The notes under the pieces: model-generated
Databases searched by the model: none
What the model was told of the DNA's origin: nothing
Seen by the model: the letters and a program-made list of their open reading frames with translations, nothing else
Shown: one piece after another, positions 7,394-13,861 of the stretch
Numbering within the stretch: the first letter of the stretch is position 1
Layout of the letters: each line of letters starts with the position of its first letter
Program-made: the position numbers and the translations under genes
Assembly (NCBI GenBank): GCA_002347925.1
Contig: DDYL01000027.1
Span: 1-13,861 of the forward strand
DNA from: Chloroflexi bacterium UBA2235
GTDB lineage: Bacteria > Chloroflexota > UBA11872 > UBA12225
Direction: 5' to 3'
Length of the DNA stretch: 13,861 bases

Positions 7394-8530
7394 TCAGGCG
7401 CGTCGCGCCGTGAGGGCTTCGATGATCGCCGTATAGGACGCCTCAAACGAAGCGACTCCGTCAAGCTCCAACCGATCAGTCAGCGCATCGAGGTCAATTC
7501 CGTGCGACATGACTTCCTGCAGGAGGGTCTCGGCCTGCACGATCTCCCCCGGCGCATCGATCGACCGCGCCACATCGACCCCGGCAAAGATTGCATCAAG
7601 CGTCGGCGCTGGCACGGTATTCACCGTATCCGGGCCTATCAGTGCATCAACGTAGTAGGTTGGATGTAATGCTGGGTTCTTTACGCTCGTACTTGCCCAA
7701 AGGAGGCGCATCGGACGGGCGCCGTGGTCGGCCAACGCCTGCCACCGGGGCGTTGAGGCGATGTTCCGGTAGTGGGCATAGGCAATGCGCGCGTTCGCGA
7801 TTGCAGATTTCCCAATCAGATGTGCAGTCCCGGGTATGCCTGCAAGGAGTCCATCAACGGCGGTGTCAACACGACTGACGAAGAAACTCGCGACCGTTGA
7901 TACGCGCGCGAGGTCGCCCCCTGACTGGCGAAAGCGTTCAAGACCATCCAGGTAGGCATTCGCGACCGCAACGTACCGCTCGACATTGAACAGAAGAGTG
8001 ACATTGACATTGATGCCATTGGCGACGGTGTCGGCAATTGCCGGGATGCCGGCAATCGTGGCCGGTATCTTGATCATGAGGTTGGGACGGTCGACCGCAA
8101 GCCAGATGCGCCGGGCCGCGGCAATCGTGCCGGCGGTGTCGTTCGCCAAGCGCGGGGACACTTCAAGGCTGACGAACCCATCGGACCCCGCACGGGCGTC
8201 GAAGGTCGGGCGAAGCAGGTCCGCAGCGTCCCGGATATCGGCAACTGCCACTTGCTCAAAGACGGCCTCGGGATCCATTCCCGATGCCAGGAGGCCTGGA
8301 ACTTCGGGGTACGCATCACCGACGGCGATGGCCTTCTCAAAGATGGTCGGATTCGATGTGACCCCACCAAGGCCGAGGCGGACGAGGCGTGCCAACTCCC
8401 CCGAACGAAGGATTTCACGACTTATGGTGTCAAGCCAGATGCTCTGCCCGGCAGCTCGGAGTCTGCGTAGCGCATCCGGCACGGGTTTCGCGCCGCCGAC
8501 ACCCTGAGGGTCAGACCGATCGACCGCCAT
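7394..8530 (-). CDS. tal: Transaldolase
   Basis: 378 residues, the ~370-residue class found in actinobacteria, cyanobacteria and related phyla. It transfers a dihydroxyacetone unit between sugar phosphates (sedoheptulose 7-phosphate plus glyceraldehyde 3-phosphate to erythrose 4-phosphate plus fructose 6-phosphate) in the pentose phosphate pathway. Motifs: IWLDTISRE at 31-39, GVTSNPTIFEKAI at 56-68, VSLEVSPRLANDT at 120-132, LMIKIPAT with Lys154 as the Schiff-base Lys, VNVTLLF, ASFFVSRVDTAVD, and RLLWASTSVKNP at 275-286. The ATG at 8530 follows GAGGAGG with a 7-base spacer; an ATG 33 bases upstream lacks this. It lies 93 bases behind the SDR gene on the same strand, with a possible promoter between, so it may be both read through and independently expressed. 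No glucose-6-phosphate isomerase domain is fused. Confidence 0.95.
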   Translation of the reverse strand: MAVDRSDPQGVGGAKPVPDALRRLRAAGQSIWLDTISREILRSGELARLVRLGLGGVTSNPTIFEKAIAVGDAYPEVPGLLASGMDPEAVFEQVAVADIRDAADLLRPTFDARAGSDGFVSLEVSPRLANDTAGTIAAARRIWLAVDRPNLMIKIPATIAGIPAIADTVANGINVNVTLLFNVERYVAVANAYLDGLERFRQSGGDLARVSTVASFFVSRVDTAVDGLLAGIPGTAHLIGKSAIANARIAYAHYRNIASTPRWQALADHGARPMRLLWASTSVKNPALHPTYYVDALIGPDTVNTVPAPTLDAIFAGVDVARSIDAPGEIVQAETLLQEVMSHGIDLDALTDRLELDGVASFEASYTAIIEALTARRA

Positions 8531-8553
8531 CGTGTCGCCTCCTCGTTCGGCCA

Positions 8554-8609
8554 CCGGATGCATCCGGCACCTGAAGCGCGATTGTACGGCGAAACCGCGC
8601 TCAAGTCCT
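8554..8609 (-). promoter_or_regulatory. Candidate transaldolase promoter with a 14-bp palindrome
   Basis: On the minus strand TACAAT (8586-8581) is a good -10 hexamer. TTGAGC (8604-8599) could be the -35 but the spacer of 12 bases is short, so the -35 is uncertain. Just downstream of the -10 is the perfect palindrome CCGGATGCATCCGG (8554-8567), which would fall within the first ~20 transcribed bases. That is a plausible operator position, but a regulator is not encoded in the window. Confidence 0.35.
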
Positions 8610-8623
8610 TCTGGGAAAACCGA

Positions 8624-9400
8624 TCAGATTGCGGTCCACCCACCATCGGCAAGCAGACATGTGCCGGTGATGAGACTTGCGCCGGGCCCGGCCAGGAAGA
8701 CAACCGCATGGGCCACTTCTTCGGGGGTGCCTAGACGGCCAAGCGGAATGCGATTGACAATATCTTGGCGAATGTTGTCATCGCCAAGAAGGTGGGTGGT
8801 GAGACCGGTCTCAACGAACGTCGGCCCGACGGCGTTGACGCGAACCCCACGGGGCGACCAGTCAAGGGCAAGCGCGCGGACGAGATTGACGACACCGGCC
8901 TTGGCGGCGCAATAGGCCGGTGACCTGGGTGTGGCAACCACACCATGTTGTGACGCGATTGCCACGATGGCGCCGCGCTGTCGGGGAACCATTCGCTTTC
9001 CGGCAGACTGACAAGTAAAGAAGACACCCTTTAGGTTGATGTCAAGCACCGTGTCCCAATCGGCTTCGCTCACCTCAAGGGCCGGACGCCTGATGTTGAC
9101 ACCTGCGTTCGCCACGACAATCCCCACGGGACCCAGGGCTTCCTCGGCCAGAGAAAAGGCCTCATCTATTCCCGGGAGGTTCGTGACATCAAGTGGAACC
9201 GCGACTGCCCGGCGACCACCTTGCGTCAAGTCATGCACGAGCCTCGAAGCCTCGGCCTGACGCGAGGGATGGTCGGCAACCACCACGTCGGCGCCGGCAC
9301 TCACAAGGGCACGTGCAATCGCCGAGCCGAGACCCCCTGTGGCACCCGTCACAAGGGCGACCTCGCCCGACAGGCTGAACGGCGAAGATGGCGTCGTCAT
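8624..9400 (-). CDS. Short-chain dehydrogenase/reductase (SDR), classical type
   Basis: 258 residues, a typical classical SDR: NAD(P)-dependent oxidation or reduction of a hydroxyl/keto group. The cofactor motif TGATGGLG is at 18-25 and NAG at 98-100. The active site is N121 (DIN), S150 (IAS), Y163 and K167 (YCAAK). Asp43 at the end of the second strand (VVADHP) favours NAD over NADP. PLGRLGTPEEVA and ADGGWT near the C-terminus match the sugar/polyol and 3-ketoacyl reductase-like branch. The ATG at 9400 is 13 bases after the stop of the isomerase-like gene, and its GAGGT ribosome site overlaps that TGA, which implies translational coupling. From the neighbours I infer a sugar or polyol substrate; a general annotation such as glucose dehydrogenase or FabG-like would be over-specific. 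Confidence 0.92.
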   Translation of the reverse strand: MTTPSSPFSLSGEVALVTGATGGLGSAIARALVSAGADVVVADHPSRQAEASRLVHDLTQGGRRAVAVPLDVTNLPGIDEAFSLAEEALGPVGIVVANAGVNIRRPALEVSEADWDTVLDINLKGVFFTCQSAGKRMVPRQRGAIVAIASQHGVVATPRSPAYCAAKAGVVNLVRALALDWSPRGVRVNAVGPTFVETGLTTHLLGDDNIRQDIVNRIPLGRLGTPEEVAHAVVFLAGPGASLITGTCLLADGGWTAI

Positions 9401-9413
9401 CGTGTCACTGACC

Positions 9414-10220
9414 TCAACGATCCTTCTCGCCCATGCCCCATGAACGAAGGTTGGTGATGCTCGTCCGGACACAGTCGATCATTGGCGCATCGCCAGCATC
9501 CTGTTCGACACAATGCCACTCAACCCCGCCGGCATCTGCGGCATCGAGGATCGAGGGCCAATCAAGTCGCCCGGCACCGACGGGAGCATATGTGCGCCGG
9601 TCGTCGTGGGTCATGTCCTTGCAGTGGATGATCGGGATCCGCCCGGCATATTGCCGAAGGATCGCCACCGGATCGGCACCACCCTTTGCAATCCAATAGA
9701 CGTCAGGTTCAAAGACCACCAGGGACGGGTCGGTCTCTCCCAGGAGGACATCAAGACCGGTCCGGTCGGGCGCGTCCGAAATCGGGGCGAGTTCGAAGTC
9801 GTGGTTGTGGTACCCGAACACAAAACCCCGGTCGCGGCATCGTTCGCCGATGTGGTTCAGGGAGGCGGCAACCTCCCTCCATCCGGCGAGGTTGGCACGT
9901 CGGTCGGGCGCAATGTGCGGGCAGAAGATCCAGTGATTCCCAATCTCGCCGTTGTAATCGAGTTCACGGTCGAGTTCGCCCTCAAGGACGCTCATGTTCG
10001 TATGGGTACCGGCGGGTCGAACACCGGCACTTGCGAGGAGGGCACGCATCTCCGGAGCCGACAACCCGCCGTAGCTCGCGAATTGCACGCCGTCGTAGCC
10101 CATCTCCCCGACAGACCGGATTGCGCCACGGAACCCCTCAGGATCGGCCATCAGTGACCTGAGAGAATAGAGCTGAAGCGCCACGGGCACCACACGGCGC
10201 CCCTCACGTGCAGACACCAT
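9414..10220 (-). CDS. Sugar phosphate isomerase/epimerase (xylose-isomerase-like TIM barrel)
   Basis: 268 residues. The protein has the AP-endonuclease-2 type TIM barrel: ALQLYSLR at 14-21, GYDGVQFASYGG near 41-52, GYHNHDFE at 136-143, EPDVYW at 171-176, HCKDM at 199-203 and a C-terminal VEQD near 238-241. These His, Glu and Asp residues usually hold one or two divalent metals. Family members include inosose dehydratases, hexulose and tagatose epimerases and hydroxypyruvate isomerases; the exact activity is not readable here. The ATG at 10220 follows AGGAGGGG with an 8-base spacer. The same frame continues open 807 bases further upstream, but that part is antisense to the oxidoreductase gene and is not protein of this family. 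It is the first gene of the leftward operon, divergent from the Gfo/Idh gene. Confidence 0.92.
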   Translation of the reverse strand: MVSAREGRRVVPVALQLYSLRSLMADPEGFRGAIRSVGEMGYDGVQFASYGGLSAPEMRALLASAGVRPAGTHTNMSVLEGELDRELDYNGEIGNHWIFCPHIAPDRRANLAGWREVAASLNHIGERCRDRGFVFGYHNHDFELAPISDAPDRTGLDVLLGETDPSLVVFEPDVYWIAKGGADPVAILRQYAGRIPIIHCKDMTHDDRRTYAPVGAGRLDWPSILDAADAGGVEWHCVEQDAGDAPMIDCVRTSITNLRSWGMGEKDR

Positions 10221-10400
10221 CGGTACATCCCCTCCTAAGACCTGAACAAACACCAATCGGCGCGGCACGACGGCCCCGCACGTGGCGGGTTCCCGCTCGA
10301 CCTTGGTTCCGACTATACCCGCGTGTATCGGCGCCGGAGTACCCTCAAAGGCGACCGCTCGGACGCTCGTGTCCGGGCACGAAATTGGGAGAATGTCACC
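10221..10400. promoter_or_regulatory. Divergent promoter region with a candidate operator
   Basis: The region separates two divergent sugar-type operons. It has an inverted repeat CCCGC-ACGTG-GCGGG at 10275-10289 near its left-centre, and GGTTCC repeated directly at 10289-10294 and 10305-10310. TATACC (10314-10319, plus) or TATAGT (10317-10312, minus) are the best -10-like hexamers; no good -35 was found for either. Ribosome sites are clear at both ends: GGGAGA at 10387-10392 for the rightward gene and AGGAGGGG for the leftward gene. One shared regulator is plausible but not encoded here. Confidence 0.4.
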
Positions 10401-11450
10401 ATGGAACGAGTACGTATCGGTGTGATCGGGACAGGCGGGATCGTTCAGGCAGTCCACATTCCGCAGATGCTTGCGCATGGACGCGTCGACTTTGCATGGT
10501 GTGCCGATACGGACGCGGCGACGGCAGCGAAGGCCGCGACCCTGGCACACGCTCCGGTCTCCGGAACAGACTATCGGGCGCTGTTGCGTGACCACCCCGT
10601 CGACGCCGTCACGATCGGGACACCCCACGTGGCGCATTACGACGCGGTCATGGCTGCCCTCGAAGCGGGAGTGCACGTCTGCTGCGAGAAGCCCCTTGCA
10701 ATGAGCGTGGCCGAAGCCGAGGCGATGGCGACCGAAGCTGCTCGACGGGGTGTGATCACCTTCGTGCCCTTCTCCTATTGGTTTGTCCCGGCGGCCAGGC
10801 TTATGAAGGAACTGATCGACGAAGGTGCCCTCGGTCAACTGACGCACATCAACGGGTACTACGGACAAGGATTCGGCCTGACGGACATGCCCATGCGGTG
10901 GCGGTTCCAGCGGGCGATCGCGGGTAGCGGCGCACTTGGCGACCTCGGATCGCACCTGATCTCCCTGACATACCTCTGGGGAGGCAAGATCCGCCGGCTC
11001 ACGGCCCATACCAAGACCTTCGTGCACCAGCGACGCGTCGAAGGCACTGACCAGATGGCAAAGGTCGACGTGGACGATGACGTGCAGGTCATCGGAGAAC
11101 TCGAAAGCGGTGCGCTCATCAACCTGTCAGCCTCCCGCACCTATGCCGGTCGCGGGAACTTCCAACGGGTCGAAGTGAGCGGCTTCAAGGGCGGTGCGGT
11201 CTACAACAACTCGCACGGTGACGAACTTGAAGTCTGCCTGGGTGATGCATGGGTCGCACGCAACCAGTGGGGCACGCTGAAGGTACAGCCGAAGCACCGC
11301 CTGACCCAGATGCAAGTCTTCCCGAACGCGATTCTCGAGGGAAAGGCGCCCGCCGACGTGCTGCCGAACTTCCAGATTGGCCTCGAGGTGCAACGCGTGA
11401 TGGAGGCGATCGAGGAGTCGGCGGCCAGCGGACAGTGGGTCAACCTCTGA
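10401..11450 (+). CDS. Gfo/Idh/MocA family NAD(P)-dependent oxidoreductase
   Basis: 349 residues. The N-terminal Rossmann domain opens with RIGVIGTGGIVQAVHIPQM (5-23; cofactor loop G10-x-G12-G13). TIGTPHVAHYDAVMAALEAG and HVCCEKPLA follow, with the EKP motif at 96-98. The C-terminal α/β domain contains GALGDLGSHLISL, where D181 and H185 match the usual D-x3-H active-site pattern, with K97 of EKP as the third residue. Members oxidise or reduce sugars, inositols and amino sugars. The ATG at 10401 is chosen because it follows GGGAGA and begins right at the Rossmann strand; the frame is open from 10323. It is followed 40 bases later by the ketopantoate-reductase-like gene, probably co-transcribed. 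Beside a TIM-barrel isomerase and an SDR it resembles inositol or uncommon-sugar catabolism; the substrate is unknown. Confidence 0.93.
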   Translation: MERVRIGVIGTGGIVQAVHIPQMLAHGRVDFAWCADTDAATAAKAATLAHAPVSGTDYRALLRDHPVDAVTIGTPHVAHYDAVMAALEAGVHVCCEKPLAMSVAEAEAMATEAARRGVITFVPFSYWFVPAARLMKELIDEGALGQLTHINGYYGQGFGLTDMPMRWRFQRAIAGSGALGDLGSHLISLTYLWGGKIRRLTAHTKTFVHQRRVEGTDQMAKVDVDDDVQVIGELESGALINLSASRTYAGRGNFQRVEVSGFKGGAVYNNSHGDELEVCLGDAWVARNQWGTLKVQPKHRLTQMQVFPNAILEGKAPADVLPNFQIGLEVQRVMEAIEESAASGQWVNL

Positions 11451-11490
11451 TCAGCTCGCAATCACTTCGACTGGCAGGGGGGAGAAGCGG

Positions 11491-12486
11491 ATGAGGTTCG
11501 TGATTGCCGGCGCCGGGGCACTGGGGACGGTCTACGCCGTCCTTCTGGCCCAGGCGGGGGCCGACGTCTGCGTGCTCACTCGTCCTTCACGCGTTGAGGC
11601 CCTGCGTGGCGGAATGCGCGTGCGTGGGTTGCGCGAGGAAACCGCCAAGATCAAGGTGGTGACCTCAGCTGCAGAAATTGGCACGGCCGAGTACCTTATC
11701 TTGACGACGAAGGTAGGAGACAGTGCAGCGATCGCCGAGACGTTACGGGGCGCAGACATCGAGACGGCACTTTCGCTGCAGAACGGCCTTGCAAAGAACG
11801 ACACCCTGGACGATATTTTCGGACCGGAGCGCGTGATTGGCGCGGCGTGCGCCGTGGTGGCCGGGCAGGGAATGGTCTACGGCGAGGCGGTCCTGACAAT
11901 GAACCGTGCGACATGGATTGGTGAACGGGCGGGTGCCTGGCCGCGAAGCAGTGCGCGTACCGCACGATTGGCCGCGCTTTTCCGTGCCGCCGGACTTCCA
12001 TCGTGGACCGTTGCGGACGCAACTGCAGTAGAATGGTACAAGCTTTGTGCTTTACTTCCGGGATCACTCGTAACCGCGCTTGCGCGCTGCACATATTCCG
12101 AAATGGCTCTGCATCCATATCTGGCACAACAATTTGTCGTGCTCATGCGCGAGGTATTTGCAATTCCACAAGCATTGGGCGTGTTCGGTGATGACACCAA
12201 GGTCATCGACCCCCCAGGCGCACCATGGTCGTTCGGGACGTGGCTCTCAACGCCTGATGAAGTGGCACTTGCGGGACTCCGGACCATCGGCGAAGCGCAG
12301 GTTGCGACTGGTCAAAAGGTGTTCCCCTCAATGGTGCAGGATGTCCTCGCGGGACGGCGAACCGAGGTAGAGACACTTGCAGGCGGTCTCATTGACCGCG
12401 CCCGCACCTGCGGGGTGCCCCTGCCAGCGACCGAGACCTGCTACCGGCTGCTCCGAGGTCTCGAGTCGACATTCGCGAGGACATAG
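11491..12486 (+). CDS. Ketopantoate reductase (ApbA/PanE) family protein
   Basis: 331 residues with a strong GGGGGGAG site 6 bases before the ATG. The NADPH Rossmann motif GAGALG is at 7-12, TTKVGD with K74, and LQNG with N98. The C-terminal helical domain has EWYK with the catalytic Lys184, PSMVQD with Ser280 and AGRRTEVE with Glu292; the Lys, Ser and Glu spacing matches E. coli PanE. Unusually, the K-x3-N-x3-N stretch reads KLCALLPGS: both Asn positions are changed (Leu188, Ser192). In PanE these residues line the ketopantoate site. The family reduces 2-ketopantoate in coenzyme A synthesis, but no other pantothenate gene is near, and the sugar-type neighbours plus altered pocket suggest another 2-keto acid. 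I therefore give the family only. Residues ~180-232 (12028-12186) also use unusual, A/T-ending codons. Confidence 0.88.
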   Translation: MRFVIAGAGALGTVYAVLLAQAGADVCVLTRPSRVEALRGGMRVRGLREETAKIKVVTSAAEIGTAEYLILTTKVGDSAAIAETLRGADIETALSLQNGLAKNDTLDDIFGPERVIGAACAVVAGQGMVYGEAVLTMNRATWIGERAGAWPRSSARTARLAALFRAAGLPSWTVADATAVEWYKLCALLPGSLVTALARCTYSEMALHPYLAQQFVVLMREVFAIPQALGVFGDDTKVIDPPGAPWSFGTWLSTPDEVALAGLRTIGEAQVATGQKVFPSMVQDVLAGRRTEVETLAGGLIDRARTCGVPLPATETCYRLLRGLESTFART

Positions 12487-12489
12487 AAA

Positions 12490-12526
12490 GGCGCCCTGCG
12501 TACCCGCAATCGGTACGCAGGGCGCC
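12490..12526. terminator. Strong hairpin, probable bidirectional terminator
   Basis: GGCGCCCTGCGTACC at 12490-12504 pairs perfectly with its inverse at 12512-12526 around a 7-base loop. It sits between two convergent stops, the ketopantoate-reductase-like gene (ends 12486) and the solute-binding protein (ends 12556). On the minus strand the stem is followed by TTTCTAT, a weak T tract; on the plus strand there is none, so termination rightward may depend on the stem or another factor. Confidence 0.8.
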
Positions 12527-12555
12527 CTCGACAGTTCCTAGACCGCCTTGAAGGA

Positions 12556-13861
12556 CTACTTCAGGAGTTCGTTACCAGCCTGGAGCGCCTTCGACACCGC
12601 ATCGGCAAGGCTCGACTTGTTGTCGAAGTAGTTCTTCAACTCGGTATTGACGGCAGTGTTGACCTGTCCAAGCTTGTAGTTCGCTGGCAGGCGCAACGTG
12701 CCCGCGCCCTGCGGGAACGCCTTGATAATGTTGGTGTAGATCGGATCGCGTTCCTTGAGGAGCTTCGGATCGTTCCACACGTCGGTTCGGCCACCCGGGC
12801 TTCCGGCGCCACCGAAGACCTGCTCGACGCCGTTGTCCTTGTTCGAGACGAACTTCAGCCACTCCCAGACCGCAGCCTGCTTGTCTACCTTGGTCAGCCC
12901 CATGCCCGACCCGGAGGCCTGCGTGCCACGCTTGCCGTCCTTGCCCTTAGGGAAGAGTGCGATGCCGACGGGGAAGTTGACCTCTGTCGTGCCTGGTTTC
13001 TTGTACTCGGCCACGAGGCCCGGGGTCGTGTTGTGCATCGCCAGCTTGCCCATTGCAAAGAGACCGCGCTGGCCGGTCAGGCCGAGTGGGGCACCCTCAA
13101 TCTTGCGGTTGGGATCATCGATCAAAAGGTGCTTGTAGATTGACGAGTGGATCCACTCAAGCCCGGCACGTGACTCGGGGGTGTCGATGAGGAGCTTCTT
13201 GCCCTCTTCATCGAAGTACTCGCCGCCGAACTGCCGGACGTTGAACGCACCGAACTCCGAGAACATGCCAGCAGTGACCGGCCAGTAGCCCCACTGGTCG
13301 GCTTCCTTCTTGGTGAGCTTCTTGGCAATCTCGATGAACTCGTCGATCGTCCAGCTGCCGTCGTCGGGGATCTTCACACCGGCGGCGTCAGTGAGGTTCT
13401 TGTTGTAGTAGAGGACGTTGGTGCCGTAGTGCGTGTGGATCGGCACTGCGTACTGCTTGCCGGCCACCGCGAGGACGTCCATGAACGACTTGAAGTAAAT
13501 GCCCTTCTCGAAGCGGGAATCCTGCTTGATCAGGTCGTCGAGCGGCTTGAAGATGCCCTTCTGGGCCTGCTCACGACCGTTCTCGCCGTCGGCGACGACG
13601 CCGAACCACGATCCATCCGGCAGGGTGTTAGCGGCAGCGAGGACGAACAGCTTCTCGCCGACGTTTGGCTTGGCATCAACAAACTGGACGGTGATCTTTG
13701 AATCCGGAGTGAAGTTCTTCTTAGCCTGGTTGTTGAAGAACTGGCTATGGCCAGTTGGCGCCTCGACGCCGTCCCGGGTAAGGATCTCGATGGTGACTGG
13801 GGCGGCGGCGGCTGCCGGGGCCGGGGCCTTGGTGGGAGCGGCAGCGGCCGCGGCGGCCGTC
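12556..13861 (-). CDS. ABC transporter extracellular sugar-binding protein, family 1 (N-terminus off window)
   Basis: At least 434 residues; the reading frame is open to the right edge, so signal peptide, lipobox Cys and start are missing. An internal Met at 13482 is not the start because the reading continues upstream as recognisable family sequence. The visible N-terminus is an Ala/Pro/Lys linker, the usual spacer after the lipid anchor, followed by VTIEILTRDGVEAPTG, a typical first strand. Inside are PDGSWFGVVADG, YAVPIHTHYGTNVLYYNKNL (binding-lobe hinge region), WTIDEFIEIAKKLTK and MGLTKVDKQAAVWEWLKFVS, all characteristic of family 1 solute-binding proteins for oligosaccharides or other carbohydrates. 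Such proteins sit outside the membrane and deliver substrate to two permeases, which would be expected next to it beyond the window. Ligand unknown; it is convergent with the oxidoreductase operon. Confidence 0.92.
   Translation of the reverse strand, partial: TAAAAAAAPTKAPAPAAAAAPVTIEILTRDGVEAPTGHSQFFNNQAKKNFTPDSKITVQFVDAKPNVGEKLFVLAAANTLPDGSWFGVVADGENGREQAQKGIFKPLDDLIKQDSRFEKGIYFKSFMDVLAVAGKQYAVPIHTHYGTNVLYYNKNLTDAAGVKIPDDGSWTIDEFIEIAKKLTKKEADQWGYWPVTAGMFSEFGAFNVRQFGGEYFDEEGKKLLIDTPESRAGLEWIHSSIYKHLLIDDPNRKIEGAPLGLTGQRGLFAMGKLAMHNTTPGLVAEYKKPGTTEVNFPVGIALFPKGKDGKRGTQASGSGMGLTKVDKQAAVWEWLKFVSNKDNGVEQVFGGAGSPGGRTDVWNDPKLLKERDPIYTNIIKAFPQGAGTLRLPANYKLGQVNTAVNTELKNYFDNKSSLADAVSKALQAGNELLK

Noticed and set aside
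7397..7409. GGCGC-GTC-GCGCC hairpin between the convergent EamA and transaldolase ends, as a terminator.
   Set aside because: The stem is only 5 bp, lies inside the transaldolase coding end and has no T tract on either side.
10221..11027. The isomerase-like reading frame on the minus strand continues open for 807 further bases.
   Set aside because: It lies antisense to the well-supported Gfo/Idh gene, shows no family similarity, and a perfect ribosome site places the true start at 10220. It is a by-product of high GC.
13429..13701. Plus-strand frame inside the sugar-binding protein gene.
   Set aside because: Its translation is antisense to recognisable solute-binding protein sequence and has no support of its own.

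Overview
The window is high-GC bacterial DNA (roughly 60-65% by eye) with densely packed genes and no RNA genes, insertion sequences, phage genes or CRISPR arrays that I can see. Three features would fit Chloroflexota (a Thermomicrobia-like lineage): a DUF58/VWA gene string, a transaldolase of the ~370-residue class, and a sugar-binding lipoprotein with an Ala/Pro-rich linker. There is no 16S or marker gene here, so that placement is inference. Eleven genes are well supported, one is partial at the right edge, and a short probable tail of another lies at the left edge.

Left block, 1-3318 (+): an operon of three von Willebrand factor A-fold proteins, DUF58 then two BatA/BatB-like membrane VWA proteins. 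Two of the junctions are GTGA overlaps. The first two proteins keep the metal-binding (MIDAS) residues; the third has lost three of them. A MoxR-type ATPase is expected upstream, and the first 69 bases may be its last codons. A convergent gene (3352-4329, -) encodes an uncharacterised protein with a very acidic linker and a Cys-rich motif.

Middle block, 4493-7384 (+): an S66 LD-carboxypeptidase (cell-wall peptide recycling), then a pseudouridine-5'-phosphate glycosidase (psuG) that overlaps a ten-helix EamA-family exporter/permease by four bases. No pseudouridine kinase is present.

Right block, 7394-13861: a carbohydrate-type cluster arranged divergently around an intergenic region at 10221-10400. 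Leftward (-) run a xylose-isomerase-like TIM-barrel protein, an SDR dehydrogenase coupled to it, and a transaldolase that probably also has its own promoter. Rightward (+) run a Gfo/Idh/MocA oxidoreductase and a ketopantoate-reductase-family protein. The latter lacks two substrate-pocket Asn residues and carries a patch of atypical codons at the same place. A perfect 15-bp hairpin separates it from a convergent ABC-transporter sugar-binding protein that runs off the window. Together these suggest uptake and stepwise oxidation/isomerisation of a polyol or uncommon sugar feeding the pentose phosphate pathway; the substrate cannot be read from sequence.

I see no clearly new multi-gene system. 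The observations most worth a second look are the MIDAS-less VWA paralogue, the unknown acidic Cys-motif protein, and the altered ketopantoate-reductase-like enzyme.
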